From positions 2,170,001 through 2,234,000 of the forward strand of contig JAMXDE010000004.1 in NCBI GenBank assembly GCA_026770025.1: a DNA stretch of 64,000 bases, written 5' to 3'. Shown here piece by piece: positions 1-10,527 of the stretch. Origin of the DNA: Craspedostauros australis. Lineage: Eukaryota > Bacillariophyta > Bacillariophyceae > Mastogloiales > Achnanthaceae. How positions within the stretch are numbered: position 1 is the stretch's first letter; the number at the start of each line of letters is the position of its first letter. Both the position numbers and the translations under genes were made by a program. The notes under the pieces were generated by a model. It saw only the letters and a program-made list of their open reading frames with translations, searched no databases and had not been told where the DNA came from.

Positions 1-2
1 TG

Positions 3-2963
3 ACAAATGAAATCCGAAGAGATGTCCAACGCGATATCTTCACCAACGTCGTCAGCGGTGAAGTTATCAAAGAGGATAATGCCGCTAATGACAACGGAGA
101 CGTCGACGGGGATCGAGACGTACCGTTGGGGAATGCAGACGGCGATGGCTCGAAGTTACCTGGAGAATCTGGTCGCAGAAGCGAACAAGAAGATCTGGAT
201 GCGAGAATCGCCGAAGCAATGTCCTCCAAGAAGAAGAAGAACAGAATGATCATTGCCGGTTTGGTCTGCCTCTTGGTGGCGATTGCTGGCGGAGTGGCTG
301 GTGTCTTTGCAACCCAGTCGTCAGGAGGTGGCGGCGGCGGCAGCAGCAGCAACCCTGGAACAACTGACCCTCCTCAACAACAGCCCTTGGTGACGCAGTT
401 GCCATCCGCAGTACCATCGAAGCTGCCGACACTCGTCCCATCGGTTTCGCCAACAGCGTTTCCACGATTGAATCTGCCGACGGGTCCTCCCATCGAAGAA
501 ATCAAAATAGAGGACTTCATGCGAGACTTGGCCGTGAACATTTCTGGTGCCAAAGCCCTGGACGAGCTCACACCGCAGTACAAAGCGTGGACGTGGGTCG
601 CAGAAATGGACAATGAGTACCCGTCGAACTTCGACGAAGAGTTTTTGACGGACAGGTACGCCCTCACTGTGATGTACTACGCTCTGGATGGCCTGTCCTG
701 GGGCTCCAACTTCAACTTCCTGCAAGGGTTGCACATCTGCGACTGGAATGATGTCAACCCGGAGGCAGATTCGGCCACTTACGGCTTTGTCTGCGAAAGC
801 AACAAGCAGTCTCGTCGATTCATCATGAACAGCAACAACGTCGGCGGGTACATACCAACCGAAATCTTCCTGTTGGATCTCCTGGTCATCGAATTGGACA
901 GCAATCAAGTGGGTAGTGCGATTCCGGATGGGTGGGAGCAAATGTCCAATCTGCAACGGCTGTCATTGGCGAACAATAACATCACCGGGGCTATTCCGAC
1001 CGGAATCAGTGGCCTCAACGAGCTCCGATCCATCGATTTGTCGGGCAATGAATTGAATGGCCACATCCCAGCATTCTCGAGCGCGAACACCGTTCTGGAA
1101 TCAGTCAGTTTGGTGAGTGTGCGACAATGCGATCTTTTTGGTGAACTGCGACATCGGGAGTGTATGTTTTGCTCAGGCGGTGCCTCAGCTGCAGCAACGT
1201 TTGAGGCGGACGTTCATTTCCTTGTGATCGTCTGCTTGCATGTGATTTGACAACGTACTCGTAACTCACTCTCGTGTGCAATGGTTGGCCTTTCTTGGAC
1301 GTCCCGCTCCAACGCATCTATCTTCGCACCAAAAACAACACACAACACATAACAGCAACAACAAGATTGCGGCGTGCTGTATGGGAACATCGAAACCATT
1401 CTCGACTCCATCCAAGGTGATCGTCTGCGAGAGTTTAATGGTAAGTCCAAAATCTGCATGGTTGGAGTACTGAAACGACAAAGCATGTTGGTTCTCATGC
1501 CTGCATACACGCATGTATGTATGGAAAGGCTTACGCATTGTTGGGCTGGACTGTCGCGTCACGAACTGACAGTTTTGGACGATGCAACCATCTGCCTCCT
1601 TTGAATTCAATCGACGTTGCGTGCTCACGTATAACTAACGCGCGATATTGTTTGTTTGGTACTCGTTCGCGATCAATTCATTGTGGCAATGAAAGCTGGT
1701 TGTGTCGATTTCAACGGCACTCTGCCTTCTGCAGCATTCGCAAGATTTCGCAACCTCGACACTTTCGTTGTCACAGATTCTCGTATTCATGGAATCGTCC
1801 CAACCGAAATGGCCTCGTTGCCAAACCTGGAACATCTCGTTCTCACAAACAACAATCTGTCGGGGCCGATACCACCGAACATGGCGAACATAGCCTTGTT
1901 GGAGGACTTTCGAATCGCCAACAATAGAATGACGGGGACAATCGCAGCGCGATTCAATCTGTTGCCGGCTTTGGTTCGATTCGAAATCCAAGGGAATTCA
2001 TTCAATGGGACACTCCCAGCTTTCTCTGGCTCCTCGGACACATTGGAAATTCTCCACGTGGTGAGTTGATGTTTGAATGTCTCAACGCTGCTGATGAATT
2101 GATGAATGAGGGCGTCCGTCGTACCGAAGGCAAAATGCTCACACAAGCTTGTCATTCGGCTGCTATTTTTATCTTCTTTGCGTGTCTGGGGTTCACACGC
2201 TCACGTTCAGCAAGATGAAATCGACGACAACGACTTTGAATGGAGGATGAGCGCTTTCTTCGGTGCTGCTGCCCGGCCGAAGTTAGAGAGCATACGGTGT
2301 AAGTACATTTGGCAACGTTCGTTCGCCACGATGACGTTGATTGCGATGAAACACGGCGCACATAGAGTAATGGGTTTGTCTCCTGTGGGTGTTCGTACAT
2401 GCAGGTGCATTCCCGTTCCTTCCTGGCTCATTCACCAGCTGGCTTTTCCACTCATGCTATCATTGAATTGCCCGTTCATCCCTCGCTTCATTTTTTGCTT
2501 GGATTTCATTTTGATAGGCAACAGCTGCCGGCTGCAGGGGTCATTCTCCACATCTTTCGCCAAGCTTCCGAATCTCCAAGTTCTTCACTTGACGAACGAG
2601 GCTGGCGATGGCTTGGGTGGGTCCATCCCGGCGGACATCGCGGTTTCACAAGATCTGACGGAAATCCATCTCTCCGGGAACTCGCTCTCGAATCAAATCC
2701 CTGCGGAATTGGGGAGCCTTCCTGTGCTGACGGAACTAAAACTCGATGGCAACGACTTCACGGGTCTCATCCCGCAAGAAGTCGCTCTATTGTCCAGCTT
2801 GAACGTTTTGGAGTTGCAACACAATCCAAATCTCGGAGGCGATCTCACCACGCCCATCTGCAACAACACCGACCTCCAAGCCTCGCTCAGATTCAGCCAG
2901 CTTTCTGCAGATTGCGGCATCAGCAACCGAGTAGCTTGCTCCTGCTGCGATGAATGCTTCTAA
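3..2963 (+). CDS. LRR membrane protein, 5' end outside window
   Basis: The frame is open from the first complete codon, so the N-terminus lies upstream. The proposed exons are 3-1112, 1356-1440, 1696-2064 and 2518-2963, giving 669 visible residues. Order seen: acidic N-terminal tail, a basic KKKK patch, one membrane helix (MIIAGLVCLLVAIAGG, DNA about 246-315), a Ser/Gly/Thr/Pro stalk, then 10 or so plant-type LRRs (pattern LxxLxLxxNxLxGxIP) and a Cys-rich end (CSCCDECF). The basic flank before the helix suggests N-in orientation with the LRRs outside the cell. Such proteins are numerous in diatoms; their ligands are unknown. Donors 1 and 2 are GTGAGT and GTAAGT. The third donor is uncertain: GTTGAT at 2065 is the only choice I found that keeps frame and restores the LRR asparagine. 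A paralogue lies at 32.5-34.5 kb. Confidence 0.8.
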
Positions 2964-3377
2964 ATGTTCTGGCCAGGTCGCAAACAACGCTCTACCACTG
3001 GAGAGGCGCGGGCAGGGCACGTACCAATTCACAATGGCGCGATGTGGACTTCGGTGTATGTGCCAGTCGTGGATTGCATAGTTGCCAGTAACACCTGCAA
3101 GATCGGCGAAACGGTAAATGATATCTGAAAACACAATACTAACTCGTCGTACTTCCAATTTAGAGTGAAGTATTTGACGACTATCGCTACCCCTCCTTCG
3201 TTCGTCCTTCGCACCGCAACGTTGGCATGCATTGCAGGTTCTCAGTCGACGCTCCATACGATTAGACTTGGAGTGCGATAGTTCCATCATCGGCAGCCCA
3301 TGTTTGGCACGGTGGATATGGTACAATACCCAAAGCAGAGTATCACTGCTGCTCTCCAACTCTCCAGACTTCACCTT
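2964..3377. other. convergent intergenic spacer
   Basis: Sits between the LRR stop and the stop of the minus-strand plastid protein. Short open frames on both strands look like chance. It should hold both 3' ends; I cannot place polyadenylation sites. Confidence 0.5.
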
Positions 3378-4193
3378 TCATTTCGATTCCCCACGGCGGT
3401 CCAGCTCGTCCTGCCGGGCCTGCAAGTCGGTGTCCAGCTTCGCCATGTCCTGATCCAGCTGCTTCTGCACATCCTTCATCTTGTCCCAATCGGATTTCGA
3501 TTCGTCCAAGAACTTCTTCAATTCCAAAGTCGATCGCGCCCGGTCGATGGCATCCTGTGCCACTTGCGTGGTATCGATGCGTTCTCCACGGCGACGTTCG
3601 TTGTCGGCATCGGCATCGTACTCCGGACCGGCGAGGAAGCGGAACAATCCACCTTTGGGCTGCTCCGGCGCTTTTTCATCGGTGGGATCGCTGAAGTCCT
3701 TGAGCGCGGTGTCGTCCTTCATGGATGCTTGACGCAACGGCGCTGCGACCGTGTTGAGCAACGGAGATCCCAGCAGGATGTCGAAGATGACCACGCCACT
3801 CACGATCAATGGAACGTACTGTCTCCAGGATTCGGTCGTCGCAGCCGTTGCTTCTGGACTGACCGAACTGATGGCGGCGTCTGTTGCTGCCGCTGCGTCC
3901 AGCGCTTGTGCGTCCGCCAACACTGCCGACGTGGCTGACAGTATGTCATTCACGGGCGATGATGCATCCATGATTGTTGCCGTGATAGTCGCAACGAGTT
4001 CGGGGTGAGCGGACAACGACGACGGCGGTGCTGTTGCCGTTGCCTTTGCCGTTGCCTTTGCATGGAATGACTGCGCCGCTGCAGGTGAAAATGCATCGCA
4101 TCCTTGATGTCCTCCCACCAAGAAGCATGCGATGAGGAGACAGGACGTTGCAAAAAGAGGCAGGCGATGCAGAATGGTGCGAACGATGGCCAT
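3378..4193 (-). CDS. plastid-targeted one-TM coiled-coil protein
   Basis: 271 residues, single exon. I chose the ATG at 4193 because it places a hydrophobic signal peptide (residues 1-34, SCLLIACFLVGG) directly at the N-terminus, ending A34/F35 in the CDAFSP motif typical of diatom bipartite plastid presequences. An Ala/Thr/Ser/Lys-rich transit-like stretch follows. One membrane helix is seen at about 127-145 (VPLIVSGVVIFDILLG). The last 70 residues are highly charged and probably coiled coil (ELKKFLDESKSDWDKMKDVQ). I do not recognise the family. It may sit in a plastid envelope or thylakoid membrane with the charged tail exposed. A TGACGT element lies at 4329-4334, 136 bp upstream. Confidence 0.8.
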   Translation of the reverse strand: MAIVRTILHRLPLFATSCLLIACFLVGGHQGCDAFSPAAAQSFHAKATAKATATAPPSSLSAHPELVATITATIMDASSPVNDILSATSAVLADAQALDAAAATDAAISSVSPEATAATTESWRQYVPLIVSGVVIFDILLGSPLLNTVAAPLRQASMKDDTALKDFSDPTDEKAPEQPKGGLFRFLAGPEYDADADNERRRGERIDTTQVAQDAIDRARSTLELKKFLDESKSDWDKMKDVQKQLDQDMAKLDTDLQARQDELDRRGESK

Positions 4194-5667
4194 GATTGAA
4201 TGGTAGTGCAGCGTACAGTCGTTTCCGTGTACTCCGTCGCTGAGGGCTTGGCGTGTGAAATGATGCGGCTCCTGGTGTGGAGGAGGATGCTTGTGCACGT
4301 ACACGAATAGTGATTGTGTTGACACCTCTGACGTGGATGCGACGCAACAGCAATCCAACACATCAAAAACTTCGCAAAGATCCTTCAACACGTTTGGCGC
4401 CAAAAATAGACTGCCGATCAAGAATAGACCTCTTTGTTAACCACTCATCGATCGATACAACACCAGCAGAGGAGCATGCCATGACGGCCTGCAACATGGA
4501 GTGAGGGCACTGCAAAGCTCTACCGAAGCATGGGTTCGCCCAACACAAACAACGCACGCGCAGTGATGATAGTTCGAAGCCGCAAACGGATTCAAGCTTG
4601 GATGCTCAACAAGAACGAAGAGTACTTCATGGGCAACTGCATGCGTACCCGCGCATGGTCGATGGACCCTCGTCTTTTTTGAATGAATGAGCAAGAAAGT
4701 AATGCGGATAGGTGGAGTACTAGAACAATGACTAGCCCTACATGTGCCTTTCGATTATATTGAAACCCACGTGCAGAGCAACAATCTACTCACCTCTGCT
4801 CGCCTCTACTCACTCCCATTTGATCGCACCAGCCTTGTTTGATCATGGTGGACCGACAGGCTGTCCGTCCATCTTTGCGGACCCCTCTCTGGAGGCATCT
4901 TGATGATGACATTTGTGGATTGGACTTCATCAACGATGTCGCGTTGGTAGGAGCGGAGTTGGAACAGAGTTGGAACGCCAGTGGTCCTGCATCAGTTTGC
5001 CGCTCCTCGTCCTCGTACGGCGTGGAACACAGCACGAATGTGGTGCATGAGCAACCAGGCGGTTTGTCTTGCGACAACCGTTGTCGCGACTGTTGCTGCA
5101 AATACTCCACTCGCGTCCGTTCTTGTATCCATGTGAGACACCGTCGTAGAGTAGAGTATGTGAGGCCACTGACTTCCTTACACACATGAAAGCATGAAAG
5201 CAGGATGGGTAATGAAGAAGGCCTCATCACTGTCACGCTATCAGTGAAGGTCGCGGAGCAGCTCTTTGAACGGTTACAGGTGGTCATGGGTGGCCATGGG
5301 TGGCCATGGATGGCCACAGGCGGTTGCTTGTGATCATACCAGTTGCTCGTATGATACGACGGATGCCCTGGTCTTGTGTCCACGATGATGCTGGCGCCGG
5401 TACCTGTGAATGTAGCTATACTGATACATTTGGCGCACACGTGGCCTGCACATATTCCATACGAGTAGTACTGTTATTTTATCCCCCTGAATAGAGTAAT
5501 AGTACGAGTATGTGCATCGTGTGTACCATACCATACTCGCGCCATGCCATTCCATGACACTGCGCAGTGAATAGTTTCCCTCCAGAGAGGCTTGCAAGGT
5601 AGCATTCTACTCTCCACATTGCTAGTATGTGCTCTCCTCGTGCTATGAGTACAACACACATCCGCAA
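4194..5667. other. intergenic region, about 1.5 kb
   Basis: Contains the promoter side of the 3.4-4.2 kb gene and the 3' side of the large surface-protein gene. Open frames reach 650 bp (4790-5440 minus) but overlap open frames on the other strand and show no domain, signal peptide or biased composition. Holds a 10-bp tandem repeat (5281-5320) and TACGAGTA-type words near 5460 and 5501. Confidence 0.5.
5281..5320. repeat. 10-bp tandem repeat, about 4 copies
   Basis: Imperfect tandem copies of TGGCCATGGG in non-coding DNA. Confidence 0.85.
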
Positions 5668-8600
5668 TTACGCAGAGCCAAACTCTTGAGATGGCGACGG
5701 GATGGAGATTCCGCCGATTCCCTCCAGTTGCATCACGTCCAGATCATCGTCCTCTGTTGGCCCTTTCACCCTTTCCACCTTCCACAACTCAGTTATCTTG
5801 TGAGCAACGGGTCTATCGTCATCTGATTGTCGCGCGGGTTGATTCTCTTCTTCTGACGAATCAGGTGTCCTTTTGTTGGACTTGCGCTTGCTGTCCTCTT
5901 CAGTGATCTTCTTGCCGCGACTCTTCTTCGCTTTTTTCTTCTCCTTCTTCTGCTTCCGTCTGCGCTCGGAAAGTAGATCCTTTCCGTCGCGATCATCCAG
6001 GTACTCCAATTCTTCGTTTTTCTTCTTGTTCTCCTTCATTCTACGATGCAAACCTTCCACAGACCCGCTGGCGCTCCATCCATCGTCGTTGTGGTCACTT
6101 CCGAGATATATGGACGACGTGTCGCTGTCATAGACCGGGAGGGCGACGCTGATGCGAGAATGATTCGATCCCATTTCTGGGGCTTGGATGCTGTTCCCTG
6201 TTTCCATGTTCGGGCTTCCAATCTTCGGGCTGGCTCCAGAACTGGAGCTTGTGGCTGAACCATCAGCTTTCTTCCATTTGTTCCAGCTCGGTCGCCTTTT
6301 TTCACCGGCGATGTTGTCACCCGCGCTGTCGTCTCCGCTGTTGTTTTCGATGTCTCGGTAGCAAGGACGGCCATTGTTTCCATCTTCGGAGATGAAATCG
6401 CCGGGAGACTTGTCCACCAATGGGAGTGTCTCGCCTGTTCGTTTGTAGAGGTACACCGCGCATCCCATGACGATGCAGGAAAGGATCAACGGGATCATGC
6501 CGAGCAGGATCCATTTCTCGCCATCCCAAATCCATGGCTTTGTCGACGCGGTGCTCAATTCGGGTTCGTCGGTGGTCTCGTCGTCCAGCGCGACCTCCTC
6601 GTCGGACGAGACAACGGAAGAGAATGGATTGTCGCCGGGCAGCTGATTCAACATCGACATGTACCCTGTCAGACTCTCGCCGCGGAAGGCCTGCTTCCGC
6701 ATGTGATCCAGTTCCGCCAATTCGATGAGACGCGGCGACGTTGCGCTGAAATCAACCTTCGTTCGAAAGATCATGATGTGCGTGCGAATGCGCGCATCAT
6801 CTGCATCACCTGTGCGACCCTCTTCGGAGACCTCCTGGCTGCGGACGACGTGATCTTCAAACTCCGTTGCAATAGATATGATGATGACATCGTCGTACTG
6901 TTCATTGACACGAGCCGTGATAAATGCTCGCATGTACGAATCAGTCAGCGCTGTCAGATCTTGCAGGTATTTGGATTCCGGTTCGATCTCCGCAGTCGAA
7001 GACAGAATGAACTGCACCATGTACGACGGTAGCCTCACGCTGATGACCTCCTTACCGGATTGGTCGTCGATGTGCGGGAGGTTGGATTCGTGCATGAACG
7101 TGACCGATTCTGCTGTGACGAATGGACTTGTTTCAGGCAGGGACTCCTTCAGGCTCTTCGTGTACGTCGTCGATGAATCGTCCTGCTCTCTGAATACCTG
7201 AGCGATGATGGCATTCAGATCGGCTCGTGCTGGAATAAGTGATGCTGATGGTGTTGGTGGAATTGCGAAGTACATCTTTGGCACGAAATGAACATCAATG
7301 CTGACATCCCCTTCGGATGATTCCTCGGAGCTCTTGACGTCGACAAACTCAAGCTGTGAGCGCAAAAAGCCTGTGGCGTTGGTTCCATTCAGAGCATCCA
7401 TGACAGCGTGGCCAAAATAGATTCTCGTCGCCTCGGTCATGTCATCCACGACACCGACTTCGAAGAGTTCGTGGTGTGTCTTGTCCATCTTGAAGAGAAG
7501 CGAGAACGGTCTCAGTGCCACTTCCTTCTGGTGTACAGGGTGCAGATATGGCAGGTCTTGCTCGGACAGATCAAGTTGTGCTGACTGGGTCGTTGAGAAT
7601 GGATTGCTGTGACCCAATAGCATCAATCCGTTCTGATACTCAGAAATGTGATCCTCTGAGAATGCTGTACGAAGTCCATTGAGAAGTTTCTGGGTCGTAG
7701 GGCTATGGGCCGGATTGATGAACCTTGCAATGGACGTAAAGTCCACCTGGATGGTGCTAATTCCATCCTTCGTGTCGTTGTCTGTTGACGGCAGTACTCG
7801 AAAATCAACGACAGACGTGGAGAAGTCATGGATTGCATCAAACACGTTTGTGTCCGCATCAATGTCCTCCTCGATCAGAGACCTTCGACTGATCGCATCG
7901 TCAGGCGTAGTACTGTCGTCTTGCATCGAGTCAATGCCAGCCTCGAACTCTCCTTTCATGAAGTTGCTCAAGAAGGTCCTCGTCAACCCTTCCAAGCTGG
8001 TGAGATGCCACTCGACGATCTCAGGCTTGACGCTGTCCAACCGGTAGACGACGCTGAATGGGATAGGGCCAATCGTGATCTCCGTTTCTTCGATGCCCTC
8101 CGTTTCTTCCCCAAACGGATCATTGGTGGGCGACATCGTGATGGTTGGCGACATCGTGGTCGTTGGTGATAACGTTGCCGGCACCGTGGGAGCTGGCGAT
8201 ACTGTTGGTGACAGTGTCGTCGGTTGTGGTGACGTCGGCATTTCTGTTGTTACCACTGGTCCCTCCGTTGGCGCGTCGGTCGTCACTTGTGGTTGAGTTG
8301 GTGTATCAGTCGTCACCTGCGGTTGTGTTGGCGCGTCAGTAGTTATCTGTGGTTGAGTTGGCGAGTCAGTCGTCACCTGCGGTTGTGTTGGTGCGTCGGT
8401 AGATACCTGCGTCTGAGTTGGGGCATCTGTCGCTACTTGCGGTTGTGTTGGCGAATCAGTCGTCACCTGCGGTTGTGTTGGTGCGTTGGTAGATACCTGC
8501 GCCTGGGTTGGGGCATCTGTCGCTACTTGCGGTTGTGTTGGCGAATCAGTCATTGCTTGTGGTTGAGTTGGCGAGTCGGTCATTGCTTGCGCCTGCGTTG

Positions 8601-10527
8601 GCGCATCTGTAGTTACCTGTGATTGAGTTGGCGCATCCGTCGCCACTTGCGCTGATGTTGGAGCATCTGTCGCTACTTGCGCCTGCGTTGGTGCGTCAGT
8701 CGATACCTGTGCTTGTGATGGTGCGTCAGTGGCCACTTGCGATTGCGATGGCGCATCTGTAGTTATCTGTGGTTGAGTTGGCGCATCCGTCGCCACTTGC
8801 GCTGATGTTGGAGCATCTGTCGCTACTTGCGCCTGCGTTGGTGCGTCAGTCGATACCTGTGCTTGTGATGGTGCGTCAGTGGCCACTTGCGATTGCGATG
8901 GCGCATCTGTAGTTATCTGTGGTTGAGTTGGCGCATCCGTCGCCACTTGCGCTGATGTTGGAGTATCCGTCGCTACTTGCGCCTGTGATGGTGCATCTGT
9001 GGTTGCTTGCGATTGAGTTGGCGCATCAGTCGCTGCTTGTGATTGCGTTGGCGCATTCGTTGTTGCTTGTGGTTGAGTGGGCGCATCCGTTGTCGCCTGT
9101 GCCTGTGATGGTGCATCTGTGGTCATTTGTGGTTGCGTTGGGGCATCCGTCGTTGCTTGTGCCTGTGATGGCGAGTCGGTTGTCGCTTGCACTTGCGTTG
9201 GCACATCTGTGGCTACTTGTGCCTGTGTAGGCGAATCCGTCATGGCTTGTGATTGCGTCGGCGCATCCGTCGCCGCCTGCGCCTGCGTTGGCGCATCTGT
9301 GCTTCCTTGTGCCTGTGTTGGTGCAGCAGTCGTTGCTTGCGCTTGAGTTGGAGCATCCGTCGTCAACTGTGCCTGAGTCGGCGAATCGGTGGTTTGCTGA
9401 GCAGGAGTCGGCGCATCTGTCGCCGGCGTTCCATCTGTGGGTGCCTGCGTCATCAATACTTCGCGTGTGGGAGCTTCGGTTGTCAGGGACACGTCCGTGG
9501 GCATAGGTGTAATGAGCGGTTCGTTAGTAGGGGCTGAGGTCGGCAGGGGCGCATCTGTTGGTGCAAGTGTGGGGAGATCGTCTGTCGTGGGCATCTCCGT
9601 CGGCAACAACATGGTCGGTTGATCCGTGGTCAGATTTTCCGAAGGCGGAAGAGTGTCAAGCTGCGGCACTGTGGGTTGACTTGTCGCCTGGGTCTCGGTT
9701 GGGGAAAGGGTAACTGCCAGGATGGTCGTTGGTGCTATCGTTGGAACAGGAGTCTGTGAAGTCCCCGTTGGAGCTTCTGTGGTGGGCCCCACGGATGGCG
9801 CTGTTGTCGTTGTCGGACGCGCTGTGGATGGAAGTCGGCGTACGCAATTGGCTGCCTTTCCCGACTTTCCTCCCTTGCCTTTGCCTTTGCCACTATCATT
9901 TCTCTCATTCATCGATGCGGATAGTGAATCTGAGCCTTCGCTCGTGGATCCTTTGCCTTTGCCCTTCCCAGAGCTTTTGTCGCTTTTTGATGATTTTGAT
10001 GACTTTGAGGAGGAGTCGATAGAATCCATCTCGTCGTTTTCGTCCACAAAGTCCAGTTCATCGCAGAAACGGAGCGGTTGGCTGCTTCCCTTCCCTTTCC
10101 CCTTTCCTCCACTTTGGCCGATGCTTGGCTCTGTCTCTCCGTCCTGTGATCCATCCGGGAGCTGCGCCAGGCCTTTCCCTGTCGATTCACTTTTCGCATT
10201 TTTCTTCGAGCTGTTTCCTTTCCCTTTCCCATTGTTATTAGTTTTGCTGCTTCCCTTACCTTTGCCCTTACCTTTGCCCTTTCCATCTGTTTCCAAAGGG
10301 AAGAAGTTGGTGAACCTCGATTGCAAGTTCCTCGCGTCTTCTGTTTGTGGTGTCATGCCTCTACCGATGATGCTATTGCGTGCGTGGTTGTTGGATGCAT
10401 CGAAATGATGGTTCAGATTTGAAGGACGTCCTTCGACATGCGTCTGCACAAGATGAAGGCAGACAAGCACTCCAGTTGCAAGTCGCAGCGGCCATCTTCC
10501 GATTGTTGAAGTCTTGTTAAGTCCCAT
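5668..10527 (-). CDS. giant mucin-like type I surface protein
   Basis: 1619 residues, single exon. N-terminal signal peptide (about 1-33). Four short GKGKGKG clusters alternate with Ser/acidic stretches at about 80-220. From about 235 to 810 comes a Thr/Pro-rich mucin stalk; residues about 370-760 are built of a decapeptide (T-D-A-P-T-Q-A-Q-V-x) repeated nearly 40 times, which should be heavily O-glycosylated. Next is an ectodomain of about 500 residues (815-1310) made of three similar modules, each ending in an NPFS or SPFV motif. One membrane helix lies at about 1337-1360 (LLGMIPLILSCIVMGCAVYL), then a charged Lys/Ser-rich cytosolic tail of about 260 residues. The layout suggests a cell-wall or adhesion protein with the mucin stalk on the outside. 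I know no named family for the modules; a SEA-like fold is only a guess. An ACGTCA lies 13 bp before the start codon. Confidence 0.88.
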   Translation of the reverse strand: MGLNKTSTIGRWPLRLATGVLVCLHLVQTHVEGRPSNLNHHFDASNNHARNSIIGRGMTPQTEDARNLQSRFTNFFPLETDGKGKGKGKGKGSSKTNNNGKGKGNSSKKNAKSESTGKGLAQLPDGSQDGETEPSIGQSGGKGKGKGSSQPLRFCDELDFVDENDEMDSIDSSSKSSKSSKSDKSSGKGKGKGSTSEGSDSLSASMNERNDSGKGKGKGGKSGKAANCVRRLPSTARPTTTTAPSVGPTTEAPTGTSQTPVPTIAPTTILAVTLSPTETQATSQPTVPQLDTLPPSENLTTDQPTMLLPTEMPTTDDLPTLAPTDAPLPTSAPTNEPLITPMPTDVSLTTEAPTREVLMTQAPTDGTPATDAPTPAQQTTDSPTQAQLTTDAPTQAQATTAAPTQAQGSTDAPTQAQAATDAPTQSQAMTDSPTQAQVATDVPTQVQATTDSPSQAQATTDAPTQPQMTTDAPSQAQATTDAPTQPQATTNAPTQSQAATDAPTQSQATTDAPSQAQVATDTPTSAQVATDAPTQPQITTDAPSQSQVATDAPSQAQVSTDAPTQAQVATDAPTSAQVATDAPTQPQITTDAPSQSQVATDAPSQAQVSTDAPTQAQVATDAPTSAQVATDAPTQSQVTTDAPTQAQAMTDSPTQPQAMTDSPTQPQVATDAPTQAQVSTNAPTQPQVTTDSPTQPQVATDAPTQTQVSTDAPTQPQVTTDSPTQPQITTDAPTQPQVTTDTPTQPQVTTDAPTEGPVVTTEMPTSPQPTTLSPTVSPAPTVPATLSPTTTMSPTITMSPTNDPFGEETEGIEETEITIGPIPFSVVYRLDSVKPEIVEWHLTSLEGLTRTFLSNFMKGEFEAGIDSMQDDSTTPDDAISRRSLIEEDIDADTNVFDAIHDFSTSVVDFRVLPSTDNDTKDGISTIQVDFTSIARFINPAHSPTTQKLLNGLRTAFSEDHISEYQNGLMLLGHSNPFSTTQSAQLDLSEQDLPYLHPVHQKEVALRPFSLLFKMDKTHHELFEVGVVDDMTEATRIYFGHAVMDALNGTNATGFLRSQLEFVDVKSSEESSEGDVSIDVHFVPKMYFAIPPTPSASLIPARADLNAIIAQVFREQDDSSTTYTKSLKESLPETSPFVTAESVTFMHESNLPHIDDQSGKEVISVRLPSYMVQFILSSTAEIEPESKYLQDLTALTDSYMRAFITARVNEQYDDVIIISIATEFEDHVVRSQEVSEEGRTGDADDARIRTHIMIFRTKVDFSATSPRLIELAELDHMRKQAFRGESLTGYMSMLNQLPGDNPFSSVVSSDEEVALDDETTDEPELSTASTKPWIWDGEKWILLGMIPLILSCIVMGCAVYLYKRTGETLPLVDKSPGDFISEDGNNGRPCYRDIENNSGDDSAGDNIAGEKRRPSWNKWKKADGSATSSSSGASPKIGSPNMETGNSIQAPEMGSNHSRISVALPVYDSDTSSIYLGSDHNDDGWSASGSVEGLHRRMKENKKKNEELEYLDDRDGKDLLSERRRKQKKEKKKAKKSRGKKITEEDSKRKSNKRTPDSSEEENQPARQSDDDRPVAHKITELWKVERVKGPTEDDDLDVMQLEGIGGISIPSPSQEFGSA
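8250..9420 (-). repeat. 30-bp coding minisatellite
   Basis: Nearly 40 in-frame copies of a 30-bp unit encode the Thr/Pro decapeptide of the surface protein. Copies differ mostly at synonymous sites and at a few residues (TQPQ, TQSQ, SQAQ, TSAQ). A higher-order unit of five copies is duplicated exactly at 8631-8930. Confidence 0.93.

Noticed and set aside
4790-5440. 216-residue minus-strand frame
   Set aside because: Cys/Ser/Thr/Arg-rich translation of spacer DNA including a tandem repeat; no family features.
8250-9420. Possible transposon or CRISPR-like array from the 30-bp periodicity
   Set aside because: The units are in-frame coding decapeptides without spacers, terminal repeats or mobile-element genes.
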